Part shown: in pieces, positions 25,186 to 32,639 of the stretch
How the letters are laid out: every line of letters begins with the position of its first letter
How positions within the stretch are numbered: position 1 is the first letter of the stretch
Assembly: GCA_948144175.1 (NCBI GenBank)
Contig: CANXME010000216.1
Location: 51,001 to 115,000 of the forward strand
Direction: 5' to 3'
Length of the DNA: 64,000 nt
From: Closterium sp. NIES-65
Lineage: Eukaryota > Streptophyta > Zygnematophyceae > Desmidiales > Closteriaceae
Program-made: the position numbers and the translations under genes
Notes under the pieces: model-generated
What the model saw: only the letters and a program-made list of their open reading frames with translations
Told to the model about the DNA's origin: nothing
The model's database searches: none

Positions 25186-25317
25186 TGTGGAAACAAAGAA
25201 CGAGAATGAAATGACTATGAACGAAGTGAGTACAAATAGGAAACCCTAATTGGGTTGTACCCCCTATGGGATACCCCACTATAGCCTACAGAAACAAGTA
25301 AGCTATAAGTTCTGACA
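25186..25317 (-). repeat. 3' LTR of the Copia element (132 bp)
   Basis: Identical by eye to 32436-32567. On the + strand it runs from TGTGGAAACAAAG to TTCTGACA, so TG...CA ends hold on both strands. The shared sequence extends two further bases (CA) at the right side, so the exact end is ambiguous by two bases. I chose the end that yields the perfect CACGT target duplication. The sense strand carries the TATA-like stretches CTTATAGC and CTATAG near its start, possible promoter elements, unproven. Confidence 0.93.
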
Positions 25318-25326
25318 CACCCCCAT
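25318..25326 (-). other. Candidate polypurine tract of the Copia element
   Basis: Directly inside the 3' LTR, the sense strand reads ATGGGGGTG and abuts the LTR start TGTCAG. A G-run at this place is where plus-strand DNA synthesis of LTR elements is primed. It is short and includes two T residues. A second G-rich stretch lies at 25335-25339 (CCCCC on the sense strand, so not a purine tract). Confidence 0.6.
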
Positions 25327-25515
25327 AGGCAAAGTGGGGGAGAACAAGGGGTCACAAGACCAGTCAAGCAAAGCAAAGCAAAGCTCAGGGTGGATCACAA
25401 AGTCACCACGCATTCCGAGCACAAGTTCAAAGGCCACAAGGCCAGTTCACATGCAAGATCATATATAGAGATATACAAAAAACAAGAGTATATATATGCG
25501 AAAGTACAAGCAAGG
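25327..25515 (-). other. 3' untranslated region of the Copia element
   Basis: The stretch between the Gag-Pol stop codon and the polypurine tract holds no gene. It contains a small run of about four AGCAA-type units at about 25363-25384 and an AT-rich segment with ATATAT runs at about 25459-25499, in contrast to the GC-rich coding region. Nothing else recognisable. Confidence 0.75.
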
Positions 25516-28500
25516 TCAAGAGGAGAGCAAGTGAGGCAAGACAGGCACAAGACCCAACTGCGTGCAGCAACGCTGATGATCACAAGGCGCAAGTGCCTTG
25601 GTGAAGACATCAGCAGTGTTGGCCTCAGAGGCCACGTACGCAAGTCGCAGCTGTCCACGCTGCTGTAGCTCACGAGCAAGAAAGTAACGAAGAGCAATGT
25701 GCTTCGTTCTGTGCTCCAGTCGCTGCTCTCGACACAAGGCCAGCATGGCCTTGTTGTCTACGTACAGGACTGGAGGAGAACGAGGCTGCTCTCCAAGGTC
25801 GGTCAGCAGGTAGGTGAGCCAGCGTAACTCCTGTGCAGCCATAGCCCCAGCGTAGATCTCAGCCTCACAACTGGAGCCGAGAACAGAAGACGAGCGGGTA
25901 GCCCGCCACGAGACAGAGCCGGAACCAAGGCTGAAGGTGTAACCCTGTGACGACCGCTGCGTAGCCTGGTCGTCAGCCCAAGAAGCGTCTGCGTGCCCAG
26001 TGAGGACCACTGGACTGCGCCCTCCAAGCACTAGCCCCATGCCCGACGTACTGCACAAGTAGCGCAACACCCTCTTCGCTGCAGCCATGTGCTCTGGTCG
26101 GTGTCTCCCAGGAGCAACATAGCGTGCGAGAATGCTAAGAGGGTATGCGAGGTCAGGTCGTGTGCAGGTCATCAGGTACATGAGGCAGCCAACAAGCTCT
26201 GCAAACGGGCCACTCGACTCTACGGACTCATCCGAAGGCAGAGCTGAGAGCGAGTGGCGAGTAGGCAGAGGAGTGGCCTGAGGCGAGGAGTACGTGAAGC
26301 CGAAGCGCTGAAGGACCTGCTGCACCATGTGTGACTGAGTCAGGGTAATGGTGCGGCGTGCTCTGTCCCGGGTGATCTGCAAGCCAAGGTAGCTGCGCAG
26401 TTCACCCAGGTCAGTGCACGTGTGTCTCTTCTGCAGCTCGGACTTCACGTAGGCGAGTCCAGCAGTGTCAGCTGTGGCAAAGACCAAGTCGTCGACGTAC
26501 ACGAGGATGTAGAACGGCGGCAGAGAGGTGTCGGTGCGCAGAAACAGCGACGGGTCGGCAGTGGAAGGAGCAAACCCAAGTGCCGCCAGCGTAGTCCTCA
26601 GTGTGTCGTGCCACTCACGTGGCGCCTGGCGGAGACCGTAGACTGGACGCCGGAGACTCCACTGGGTACCAGGAGGGAAAGACCCAGTGAAGCCAGGTGG
26701 GCGACGCAGCCAGATCTCCTCGTGCAGGCTGCCCTGCAAGAAAGCTGTGCTGAAGTCGAGAGAGTGCAGCTCGTAGTCACGGTGAGCAGCAACGTGTAGC
26801 AGAACCCGAAGAGTGGTCATCTTCGGGGTGGGGGAGAAGGTCTGAAAGTAGTCAACCCCCTGCCGCTGACTGAAGCCACGAGCCACGTAACGCGCCTTGA
26901 AGACAGGCGGAGAACCCGGCGGCCGCTTCACCCTGAAAATCCACATGCCACTGACGATGTTCGCCCCAGGAGGGGGAACAGCGTCAACGTAGGTGCCTGT
27001 GGACTTCCAGGAAGCCATCTCTGCATCCATAGCTGCCTGCCACTGAGAGGAGTAGGGACCCTCTATCGCCTCCGCGTAAGAGCGCGGAGTCGGGATGTCT
27101 GGTGCATCCGGGTCTCCCTCAGGGGCTAGCAGTACAGACGCGAGACGAGGTGAAGCGGCGGCCAGACACTGGAACTCCTCCTGCCTGTCCTCAAGGACGT
27201 CCGTGCCAAGGGCACACTCACCCCCGACGGACGGAGGACAGGCGGACTCAGACTCAGTGACAAGACGAGCAGCGTAGTCTAGACGACAGCGCGCAGCAAA
27301 GTCGACAAGCTCAGTGACAAGGGCAGACGCAGCAGACGACTCGAAGGAGGGGTCAGTGACAGCAGTAGCCAGGAGACGCGTGACAGTAGGACTGGCAGCA
27401 CGAAGGGCGTCCGACTCCGGGTCGGCAAGAGCAGGAAGAGAGGAAGCAGGAGGAGAAGGCAAAGGGGCACGCAGAGGAGCAGTGGACGGACGCAGGGACA
27501 TCCGGTGCGTGCCAGGGACAGGAGGAGGACGCTGACGCGACCCGCGACCACTAGCGCGCTCAGTACGAACAGGCGACACAGGACGAGACGCAGGCTCACG
27601 ACGCTCAGTAAGACCTCCAGTCGGACCAGCGTAGGGAGAAGGAGCAGGCAAAGGGGAGGCAGGCTGTAGCTGTGGCTGTGACCGGACAGGCTGCGGACCC
27701 TCTAAGGGAGGAGGAGGAGGTGTAAGACCAAGAACCTGCTGCAGGAGCGGAACGAAGTACGGTCGGGGCCGCGCGGCGACGCTAGAAACAGCAGGAACAG
27801 CACCAGCAGCCCCGGCAGGAGCACCCACTCCAGTAGCACCTCCAGCAGCACCACCAGAAGCTCCAGAACCTCCAGCCGCAGCACCAGGAGCACTGTCACT
27901 CGGGCCGCCAACGGCAGGCTCAGCACCAACACCCTCAGCAGGACCAGCTCCAGGAGAACTCTCAGACTCAGCAGCTCCAGCACCCACAGTACGAGCGCCG
28001 GCGGGGCGCGCAGCAGCAGTACCCTCTGCAGCCGAAGAACCACCAGCACCAGCAGCACGCCTCCAGCGCCCGGCAAACCACTCACGCAGCTCCTGTGGGG
28101 AGAGTGGCTCCCGGCGAGACGAAGCACCCCCAGGCACAGCACCTCCAGGCTCAGCACCCCTAGACACAGCACCCCCAGGCACGTCACCCCCAGGCTCAGC
28201 ACCCCCAGGCTCAGCAACCCCAGGCTCAGCACCCCCAGGCTCAGCACCCCCAGGCACAGCACCCCCAGACTCGGCACCTCCAGGCACAGCACCCCCAGGC
28301 TCAGCACCCCCAGGCTCAGCACCCCCAGACTCGGCACCTCCAGGCTCAGCACCCCCAGACTCCGCACCCCCAGGCTCAGCTCCCGCAGCAGCACCAGAGT
28401 CACCAGTGACCTCGACAGGCTCGACCGCGTCTACCTGGGACACACCTGAAGGGGCAGGACCCTGAGGGGGGAGGGGGACTACCGGGGGGGGACCTGGTAC

Positions 28501-31500
28501 CAAGAAGAGCGGGGGTGGGGGGAGGGACGGAGTGCGGTAGGGGAAGAGGCGGTAGTAGGGTACCGACTCGTCGAACGTGACGTCCTGGGAGGACAGAACA
28601 CGTCGAGAGGTGGGGTGGTAAAACTGCCACCCAGGGGCGTCGGGGGGGAACCCCAGGAAGACACAGGGAGAAGCACGAGGGGATAGCTTGTCCGCAGACA
28701 GGTCGCGAACAAACGCCCGAGATCCCCAGACCCGGAACGCCGACGCATCGCCAACCTTCCCCGTCCACAGCAGGGCTGGGGAGGTCTCCGGTCGAGAGAC
28801 CCTGGGGTGGAGGTTGATCTGGTGCGCAGCGTACCCGACCGCAAACGGCCACAGAAAATGGGGAGCAGCCGCATGCATCATGGACGTACGAGCGACGTCC
28901 ATGACCATGCCAATGCGGCGCTCAGCAATCCCATTCTGCTGCGGTGAGTCCGGAAGCGTGAAGGTCTGACGGATGCCTCGCGCACGACAGTAGGCACTCA
29001 GGAGGCCAGAGGAGAACTCTCCGCCTCTGTCCGAGTGCAGACGCAAAACAGGGAAGTCAGAGCCAAAGCTCCTCCGAAGCTGGAGACGAGCTGCGCGGAT
29101 CCAGTCGATCAACACCGCAGTGACCTCACCCTTGCTGCGCAAGGGGAAGACTGTGGTGTAACGCGAGTAGTCGTCAACCACCAGCAGGAAGTAGCGCTCC
29201 TGACCCTGTCCACGGACGCGGGCTGGGCCCCACACATCCATGTGAAGCGTCTGCAACGGGGCCTCTGTCGGAGGAAACTGGGAGGAGTGAGGGGCAGCAC
29301 GCTGGCGCCCCTCGACACAGGGGACACAGGTGGGGCCAGGGCCCGGAGGAAGGGGAGGGAGAGACCGGGGAAGACCAGACACAAGGACTCGCGAGGCCAT
29401 GCCTCTGAGCCGAAGCAGAGAGGGGTGGCCAAGGCGGTGGTGCCAGAGGAGGGTCTCGTGAGACAAACGACGGCACGAGCAGGGGGCAGACTCAGGACCA
29501 GACCTGGACGCTGCAGCAAACACCTGACCAGACGAAGTGACCCTACCAGACTCAGCACCTGGAGGAGAAGCAGTGGTCAGAGTGTACAGGCTCGACCCTG
29601 GCCGACGTGTAAACGTAGCCAGGTGGCGACCTGTATCCGCCTCCGTGCAGTGGGTCACCCGCTGACGAGCAGGGGTGAACTGGTGGACACCCGCATCCTG
29701 GAGGTCAGCACCACTCACCAAGTTCGTCGAGAACGAGGGGAGGTAGAGACCAGTCAGGGTGCCAGAGGGGGCCGCCGGACACGGGAGGACAGTGGAGAAG
29801 CGAGACAGGACAGGCCCCCCAGAGGGGTCAGCCAGGGACACCGCAACCGGCCGACTCAGCGGCGTGAGAGTGGTGCGGTCCCGAAAGAAGGAGCGAGACG
29901 CTCCAGAGTCAAGGGTGAAGGTGTGAGAGGCCGAAGCCGACACAGTACCTGAGAGGGCAGACTCACCAGCACCTGAGAGCACAGACGCACTGGCACCTAG
30001 AGCAGCAGCCTCACTAGTACCTGACGCGGCAGTACCAATGCCCGGGTCGGGCGGGAAACACCGGTAACAGTCATCCTCATCACTACCAATCGCAGCATAC
30101 ATAGCAGAGAGAATAGCATCAAAATCAAGATCATAAATAGCTACACCAGCCCTAGACAGCTCTCCCCAGCGGGGGATCTCAGCTGCCTCCGGAAACTGCT
30201 GACGCCAGGCGTCAGTCAGGCGGCCAAAGCAGCGGCGGGCAGTGTGGGCGCCTCCACACCTCTCCCCTGCACGGTCACCGGTGCGGAGAACGTAGGGGCA
30301 AGGACCAAGCGCACCACCACGCTGACGCTGCGAGTACCACTCACGGAGCTGCTGAGGGGCGGGGACGGTGCGAGAGCGCTGCTGCTGCTGTGGCTGCTGC
30401 TGCGGCTGCTGCTGCTGTTGCTGCTGGCGCTGACCACCCCCGGAGCTGCTCCGCTGGGACGAGCCACTCCGACCCCCGCCTCCACTGCCACCCCCGCCTC
30501 CACCGCCACCCCCGTCTCCACCTCCACCTCCCCCACCAGGACCGTCGCTCCCACCGCTCCCACCGCCTCCTCCGCTACCACCTCCGCCGCCACCTCCGCC
30601 TCCACCGCCGCCACCAGTACCTCCACTTCCGCCACCACCCCCACCGCCACCCCCACTCCCCCCGCCACCCCCACCGCCTCCTCCACCGCCCCCTCTAGCT
30701 CCACCCGCTCCCTTGCCCCCCTTGCCCTTGCCAGCGCGGCGTCTGCCGCTGGGGGCAGACGCCGCGCCGACCGACTCAAAACCAGTGAGGTCGGCCGCAG
30801 CGGCAGAGGCGACAGAGGGCAGCAGGGGGGAAGGACCACACCCCTCAAAGATAGGGGTGCGAGGGTCACCCCGAGAGGCCCCTACAGCGACAATACTCTT
30901 CTCAGCCGCTAGCAGGGACTCCTCAAGGAGGTCGACAGTGAGAGTGGTGGGACAGACAGAGAGAAACTGGTCCCTAACGACACGAAGGGACTCAGGGAGA
31001 CGGGTGACGAGAAAGTAGAGAGTGATGTACATGGGAGGAGGGTTCGCAGCGCGGAACTCAGCAGGAAGGGCAGCGCGGTAGCGGGTGTCACTAGCACGGA
31101 GGTGGGTAACGAGGTCAGCGACAGTGGGAAAGGAAGCGAGGTCAGGGAAGAGAAACGGTAGCATGAGGCGGCTAAGGGTAGCGGAGGAAGGGGAGGAGTA
31201 GCGTGCAACTACAGCGTCGTACAAGGCCTGAGCGGTCTTGCACTGACTAAAGTGGGCACGCTCAGAGGAAGGGAGGTGGCGACGCACAGCAAGACGTGCA
31301 GCAGCATCGCGGGTCGCCCACTTGGAGCGAACGGCAGAGTCAGCATCAGCAGGTGGGGCAGGGACAGCGCCAGAGACAAAGTCAAAGAGAGAGACCTCAT
31401 CTATCGCATCACACAGTAAGTACAGCTGCAGGTCTTCAATCCAGACGGCAAAGTCAATGGCCCTCCCCTCAGCGTCAAAGGTAAGAACATTGGGGGTGGC

Positions 31501-31503
31501 CAT
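25516..31503 (-). CDS. Copia Gag-Pol polyprotein (gag, protease, integrase, reverse transcriptase, RNase H)
   Basis: A single 1995-residue frame encoding the retrotransposon's particle protein and enzymes, expected to be cut by its own protease. The frame is open to a GTG seven codons upstream. I take the ATG at 31503 (MATPNVLTF) as the start. Gag occupies about residues 1-240, followed by a Gly-rich tract (about 263-354), a Gln run and an atypical zinc-binding motif C402-x13-C416-x3-H420-x4-C425 in place of the usual CCHC knuckle. The aspartic protease motif DSGA is at 532-535. The integrase has an HHCC zinc domain starting at H688 and catalytic D756, D825 and E861 (D35E spacing between the last two). 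A long low-complexity linker (about 955-1480) includes a GGAEP/GGAES array at about 1036-1124. RT starts about W1488, with YVDD at 1669-1672. RNase H has D1839, E1880 and D1916. No frameshift or stop was seen. Other frames here are shadows. Confidence 0.97.
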   Translation of the reverse strand: MATPNVLTFDAEGRAIDFAVWIEDLQLYLLCDAIDEVSLFDFVSGAVPAPPADADSAVRSKWATRDAAARLAVRRHLPSSERAHFSQCKTAQALYDAVVARYSSPSSATLSRLMLPFLFPDLASFPTVADLVTHLRASDTRYRAALPAEFRAANPPPMYITLYFLVTRLPESLRVVRDQFLSVCPTTLTVDLLEESLLAAEKSIVAVGASRGDPRTPIFEGCGPSPLLPSVASAAAADLTGFESVGAASAPSGRRRAGKGKGGKGAGGARGGGGGGGGGGGGSGGGGGGGGGSGGTGGGGGGGGGGGGGSGGGGGSGGSDGPGGGGGGGDGGGGGGGGGSGGGGRSGSSQRSSSGGGQRQQQQQQQPQQQPQQQQRSRTVPAPQQLREWYSQRQRGGALGPCPYVLRTGDRAGERCGGAHTARRCFGRLTDAWRQQFPEAAEIPRWGELSRAGVAIYDLDFDAILSAMYAAIGSDEDDCYRCFPPDPGIGTAASGTSEAAALGASASVLSGAGESALSGTVSASASHTFTLDSGASRSFFRDRTTLTPLSRPVAVSLADPSGGPVLSRFSTVLPCPAAPSGTLTGLYLPSFSTNLVSGADLQDAGVHQFTPARQRVTHCTEADTGRHLATFTRRPGSSLYTLTTASPPGAESGRVTSSGQVFAAASRSGPESAPCSCRRLSHETLLWHHRLGHPSLLRLRGMASRVLVSGLPRSLPPLPPGPGPTCVPCVEGRQRAAPHSSQFPPTEAPLQTLHMDVWGPARVRGQGQERYFLLVVDDYSRYTTVFPLRSKGEVTAVLIDWIRAARLQLRRSFGSDFPVLRLHSDRGGEFSSGLLSAYCRARGIRQTFTLPDSPQQNGIAERRIGMVMDVARTSMMHAAAPHFLWPFAVGYAAHQINLHPRVSRPETSPALLWTGKVGDASAFRVWGSRAFVRDLSADKLSPRASPCVFLGFPPDAPGWQFYHPTSRRVLSSQDVTFDESVPYYRLFPYRTPSLPPPPLFLVPGPPPVVPLPPQGPAPSGVSQVDAVEPVEVTGDSGAAAGAEPGGAESGGAEPGGAESGGAEPGGAEPGGAVPGGAESGGAVPGGAEPGGAEPGVAEPGGAEPGGDVPGGAVSRGAEPGGAVPGGASSRREPLSPQELREWFAGRWRRAAGAGGSSAAEGTAAARPAGARTVGAGAAESESSPGAGPAEGVGAEPAVGGPSDSAPGAAAGGSGASGGAAGGATGVGAPAGAAGAVPAVSSVAARPRPYFVPLLQQVLGLTPPPPPLEGPQPVRSQPQLQPASPLPAPSPYAGPTGGLTERREPASRPVSPVRTERASGRGSRQRPPPVPGTHRMSLRPSTAPLRAPLPSPPASSLPALADPESDALRAASPTVTRLLATAVTDPSFESSAASALVTELVDFAARCRLDYAARLVTESESACPPSVGGECALGTDVLEDRQEEFQCLAAASPRLASVLLAPEGDPDAPDIPTPRSYAEAIEGPYSSQWQAAMDAEMASWKSTGTYVDAVPPPGANIVSGMWIFRVKRPPGSPPVFKARYVARGFSQRQGVDYFQTFSPTPKMTTLRVLLHVAAHRDYELHSLDFSTAFLQGSLHEEIWLRRPPGFTGSFPPGTQWSLRRPVYGLRQAPREWHDTLRTTLAALGFAPSTADPSLFLRTDTSLPPFYILVYVDDLVFATADTAGLAYVKSELQKRHTCTDLGELRSYLGLQITRDRARRTITLTQSHMVQQVLQRFGFTYSSPQATPLPTRHSLSALPSDESVESSGPFAELVGCLMYLMTCTRPDLAYPLSILARYVAPGRHRPEHMAAAKRVLRYLCSTSGMGLVLGGRSPVVLTGHADASWADDQATQRSSQGYTFSLGSGSVSWRATRSSSVLGSSCEAEIYAGAMAAQELRWLTYLLTDLGEQPRSPPVLYVDNKAMLALCREQRLEHRTKHIALRYFLARELQQRGQLRLAYVASEANTADVFTKALAPCDHQRCCTQLGLVPVLPHLLSS
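28131..28395 (-). repeat. 15-bp coding repeat (GGAEP/GGAES/GGAVP) in the Gag-Pol linker
   Basis: About 17 tandem 15-bp units within the polyprotein encode five-residue repeats of the type GGAEP, GGAES, GGAVP and GVAEP. They sit between the integrase core and reverse transcriptase. The array length is a multiple of three, so copy-number change would keep the frame. This segment is expected to be a flexible, acidic, disordered spacer and likely varies in length between copies. Confidence 0.9.
30440..30715 (-). repeat. Glycine-rich low-complexity tract in gag
   Basis: A run of GGN codons encodes mostly glycine with scattered Ser, Arg, Thr and Asp at about residues 263-354. It lies between the gag helical region and the Gln-rich stretch that precedes the zinc-binding motif. 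On the + strand it appears as a CCNCCNCCN tract with long open frames, which are not genes. A Gly/Ser-rich linker in gag may take part in RNA binding or particle assembly; this is inference. Confidence 0.88.
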
Positions 31504-31565
31504 GACAGCAGCTGAAAATCTCACCGGGCTGGGAGAGGCGGGTAGGTCAGCAGCAGAGGAACAGC

Positions 31566-31850
31566 AGCACGGCTCCGCAGGCGGCTCGGGCGGCGCGGGC
31601 GGCTCGGCGGCGGCTCGGGCGGCGGCTCGGCGGCGGTTCGGCGGCGGCTCGGCGGCGGCTCGGCGGCGGCTCAGGCGGCGGCGGCTCGGCGGCGGCTCGG
31701 CTGCTGCTGGGCGGCGCGGGCGGCTCGGGCGTCACGGGCGGCTCGGCGGCGGCTCTGGCGGCTCGGCGGCGGCTCGGGCGGCGGCTCGGCGGCGGCTCGG
31801 CGACGGCTCGGCGGCGGCTCGGCGGCGGCTCAGGCGGCGGCGGCTGCTGC
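31566..31850 (-). repeat. GC-rich GGCGGCTCGG-type tract in the Copia leader
   Basis: A low-complexity stretch of GGCGGCTCGG and GCGGCGGCTCGG units (on +) just upstream of the Gag-Pol start in sense orientation. It is part of the untranslated leader. Open frames through it on both strands (Pro/Arg-rich or Gly/Arg-rich) reflect base composition. The sense-strand frame covering 31547-32347 opens with GTG, not ATG, and contains no methionine codon. Confidence 0.85.
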
Positions 31851-31861
31851 TGGGCGGATCG

Positions 31862-32320
31862 GCGGGGCCGCGTAGCAGAGTGGCGGCGGGGCCGCGACCG
31901 AAGAGAGCGGCGGGGCCGCGTAGCAGAGGGCGGCGGGGCCGCGTAGCAGAGGGCGGCGAGGCCGCGTAGCAGAGGGCGGCGGGGCCGCGATCGAAGGGCG
32001 GCGGGGCCGCGTAGCAGAGGGCGGCGGGGCCGCGTAGTAGAGGGCGGCGGGGCCGCGTGGCAAAGGGCGGCGGGGCCGCGATCGAAGGGCGGCGGGGCCG
32101 CGTAGCAGAGAGCGGCGGGGCCGCGTAGCAGAGGGCGGCGGGGCCGCGTAGCAGAGGGCGGCGGGGCCGCGAGGCAGAGGGCGGCGGGGCCGCGTAGCCG
32201 AGGGCTGCGGGGCCGCGATCGAAGGGCGGCGGCGGGGCCGCGTAGCAGAGGGCGGCGGGGCCGCGATCGAAGGGCGGCGGGGCCGCTAGGGAAGGGCGGC
32301 GGAGCCGCGAGGGGAAGGGC
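31862..32320 (-). repeat. 22-23-bp minisatellite in the Copia leader
   Basis: Roughly 18-20 tandem units of the form GGCGGGGCCGCGTAGCAGA plus GGGC (on +), with a variant in which GTAGCAGAG is replaced by GATCGAAG. The unit is 22-23 bp and very GC-rich. In sense orientation it lies in the 5' leader between the PBS and Gag-Pol, so the RNA leader would be highly structured. Function unknown. Confidence 0.9.
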
Positions 32321-32358
32321 GGCGCAACGGTCCGCTAGGGGCGACACGACGGGTCGCT

Positions 32359-32384
32359 AAAAAAAAAACGCGCCTCGGGGCGCG
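32359..32384 (-). other. GC hairpin followed by oligo-T in the Copia leader
   Basis: The + strand has A10 (32359-32368) next to CGCGCC-TCGG-GGCGCG (32369-32384), a perfect 6-bp stem with a 4-nt loop. On the sense strand the hairpin comes first and is followed by ten T residues, 33 nt after the PBS. Placement in the leader is where retroelement RNA packaging or dimerisation signals usually lie. The shape also resembles a terminator. Neither role is shown by sequence alone. Confidence 0.6.
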
Positions 32385-32417
32385 GTTCGGTGGGCCCTAG
32401 AAGCAGTCCCTAGGAGG

Positions 32418-32435
32418 GAACCTGCTCTGATTCCA
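32418..32435 (-). other. Primer-binding site (initiator-Met-tRNA type)
   Basis: Directly abutting the 5' LTR, the sense strand reads TGGAATCAGAGCAGGTTC. The usual plant Copia site complementary to the initiator Met tRNA 3' end is TGGTATCAGAGC. This one matches it except for A in place of T at position 4. This position primes minus-strand DNA synthesis. Confidence 0.85.
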
Positions 32436-32567
32436 TGTGGAAACAAAGAACGAGAATGAAATGACTATGAACGAAGTGAGTACAAATAGGAAACCCTAAT
32501 TGGGTTGTACCCCCTATGGGATACCCCACTATAGCCTACAGAAACAAGTAAGCTATAAGTTCTGACA
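32436..32567 (-). repeat. 5' LTR of the Copia element (132 bp)
   Basis: Identical by eye to 25186-25317. In sense orientation it starts TGTCAGAAC and ends TTTCCACA directly before the PBS. It should hold the promoter and RNA start of the element. A telo-box-like AAACCCTAA lies on the + strand in both LTRs (25241-25249 and 32491-32499). Confidence 0.93.
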
Positions 32568-32572
32568 CACGT
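32568..32572. repeat. Target-site duplication (CACGT), right copy
   Basis: CACGT follows the right LTR and matches the five bases before the left LTR. Immediately after it the array resumes as CCACGT, so deleting the element plus one TSD restores an unbroken hexamer phase. Confidence 0.85.
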
Positions 32573-32639
32573 CCACGTCCACGTCCACGTGTACGTCCAC
32601 GTGTACGTCCACGTCCACGTCCACGTCCACGTGTACGTC

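Larger units (their letters stand above)
25186..32567 (-). mobile_element. Complete Ty1/Copia-type LTR retrotransposon inserted in the hexamer satellite
   Basis: A 7,382-bp element transcribed on the minus strand. In sense order it has a 5' LTR (32436-32567), a PBS (32418-32435), a GC-rich leader of about 0.9 kb with two low-complexity tracts, one long Gag-Pol frame (31503-25516), a short 3' UTR, a G-rich polypurine-like tract, and a 3' LTR (25186-25317). LTRs begin TG and end CA and are identical by eye over 132 bp, which suggests a recent insertion. The 5-bp duplication CACGT flanks it. Protease-integrase-RT-RNase H order, with integrase before RT, identifies Copia rather than Gypsy. All catalytic residues I looked for are present, so the copy looks autonomous. 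An LTR of 132 bp is short for an autonomous Copia element. Confidence 0.96.

Noticed and set aside
25327-25515. Small host gene between the LTR and the polyprotein stop
   Set aside because: Frames here are short, AT-rich and overlap the end of RNase H. No start context or similarity is visible.
29035-31969. Plus-strand frames inside the Copia element, including 305 and 222 codons
   Set aside because: These are antisense shadows of a GC-rich polyprotein. They show no recognisable domain.
31547-32347. 266-codon Pro/Arg/Ala-rich frame upstream of Gag-Pol on the sense strand
   Set aside because: It opens with GTG and has no ATG, is made of the leader minisatellite and is in a different frame from Gag-Pol. 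I treat it as untranslated leader.
32359-32384. Bacterial-type intrinsic terminator
   Set aside because: The shape fits, but it lies in a eukaryotic retrotransposon leader. I kept it only as a structured element of unknown role.
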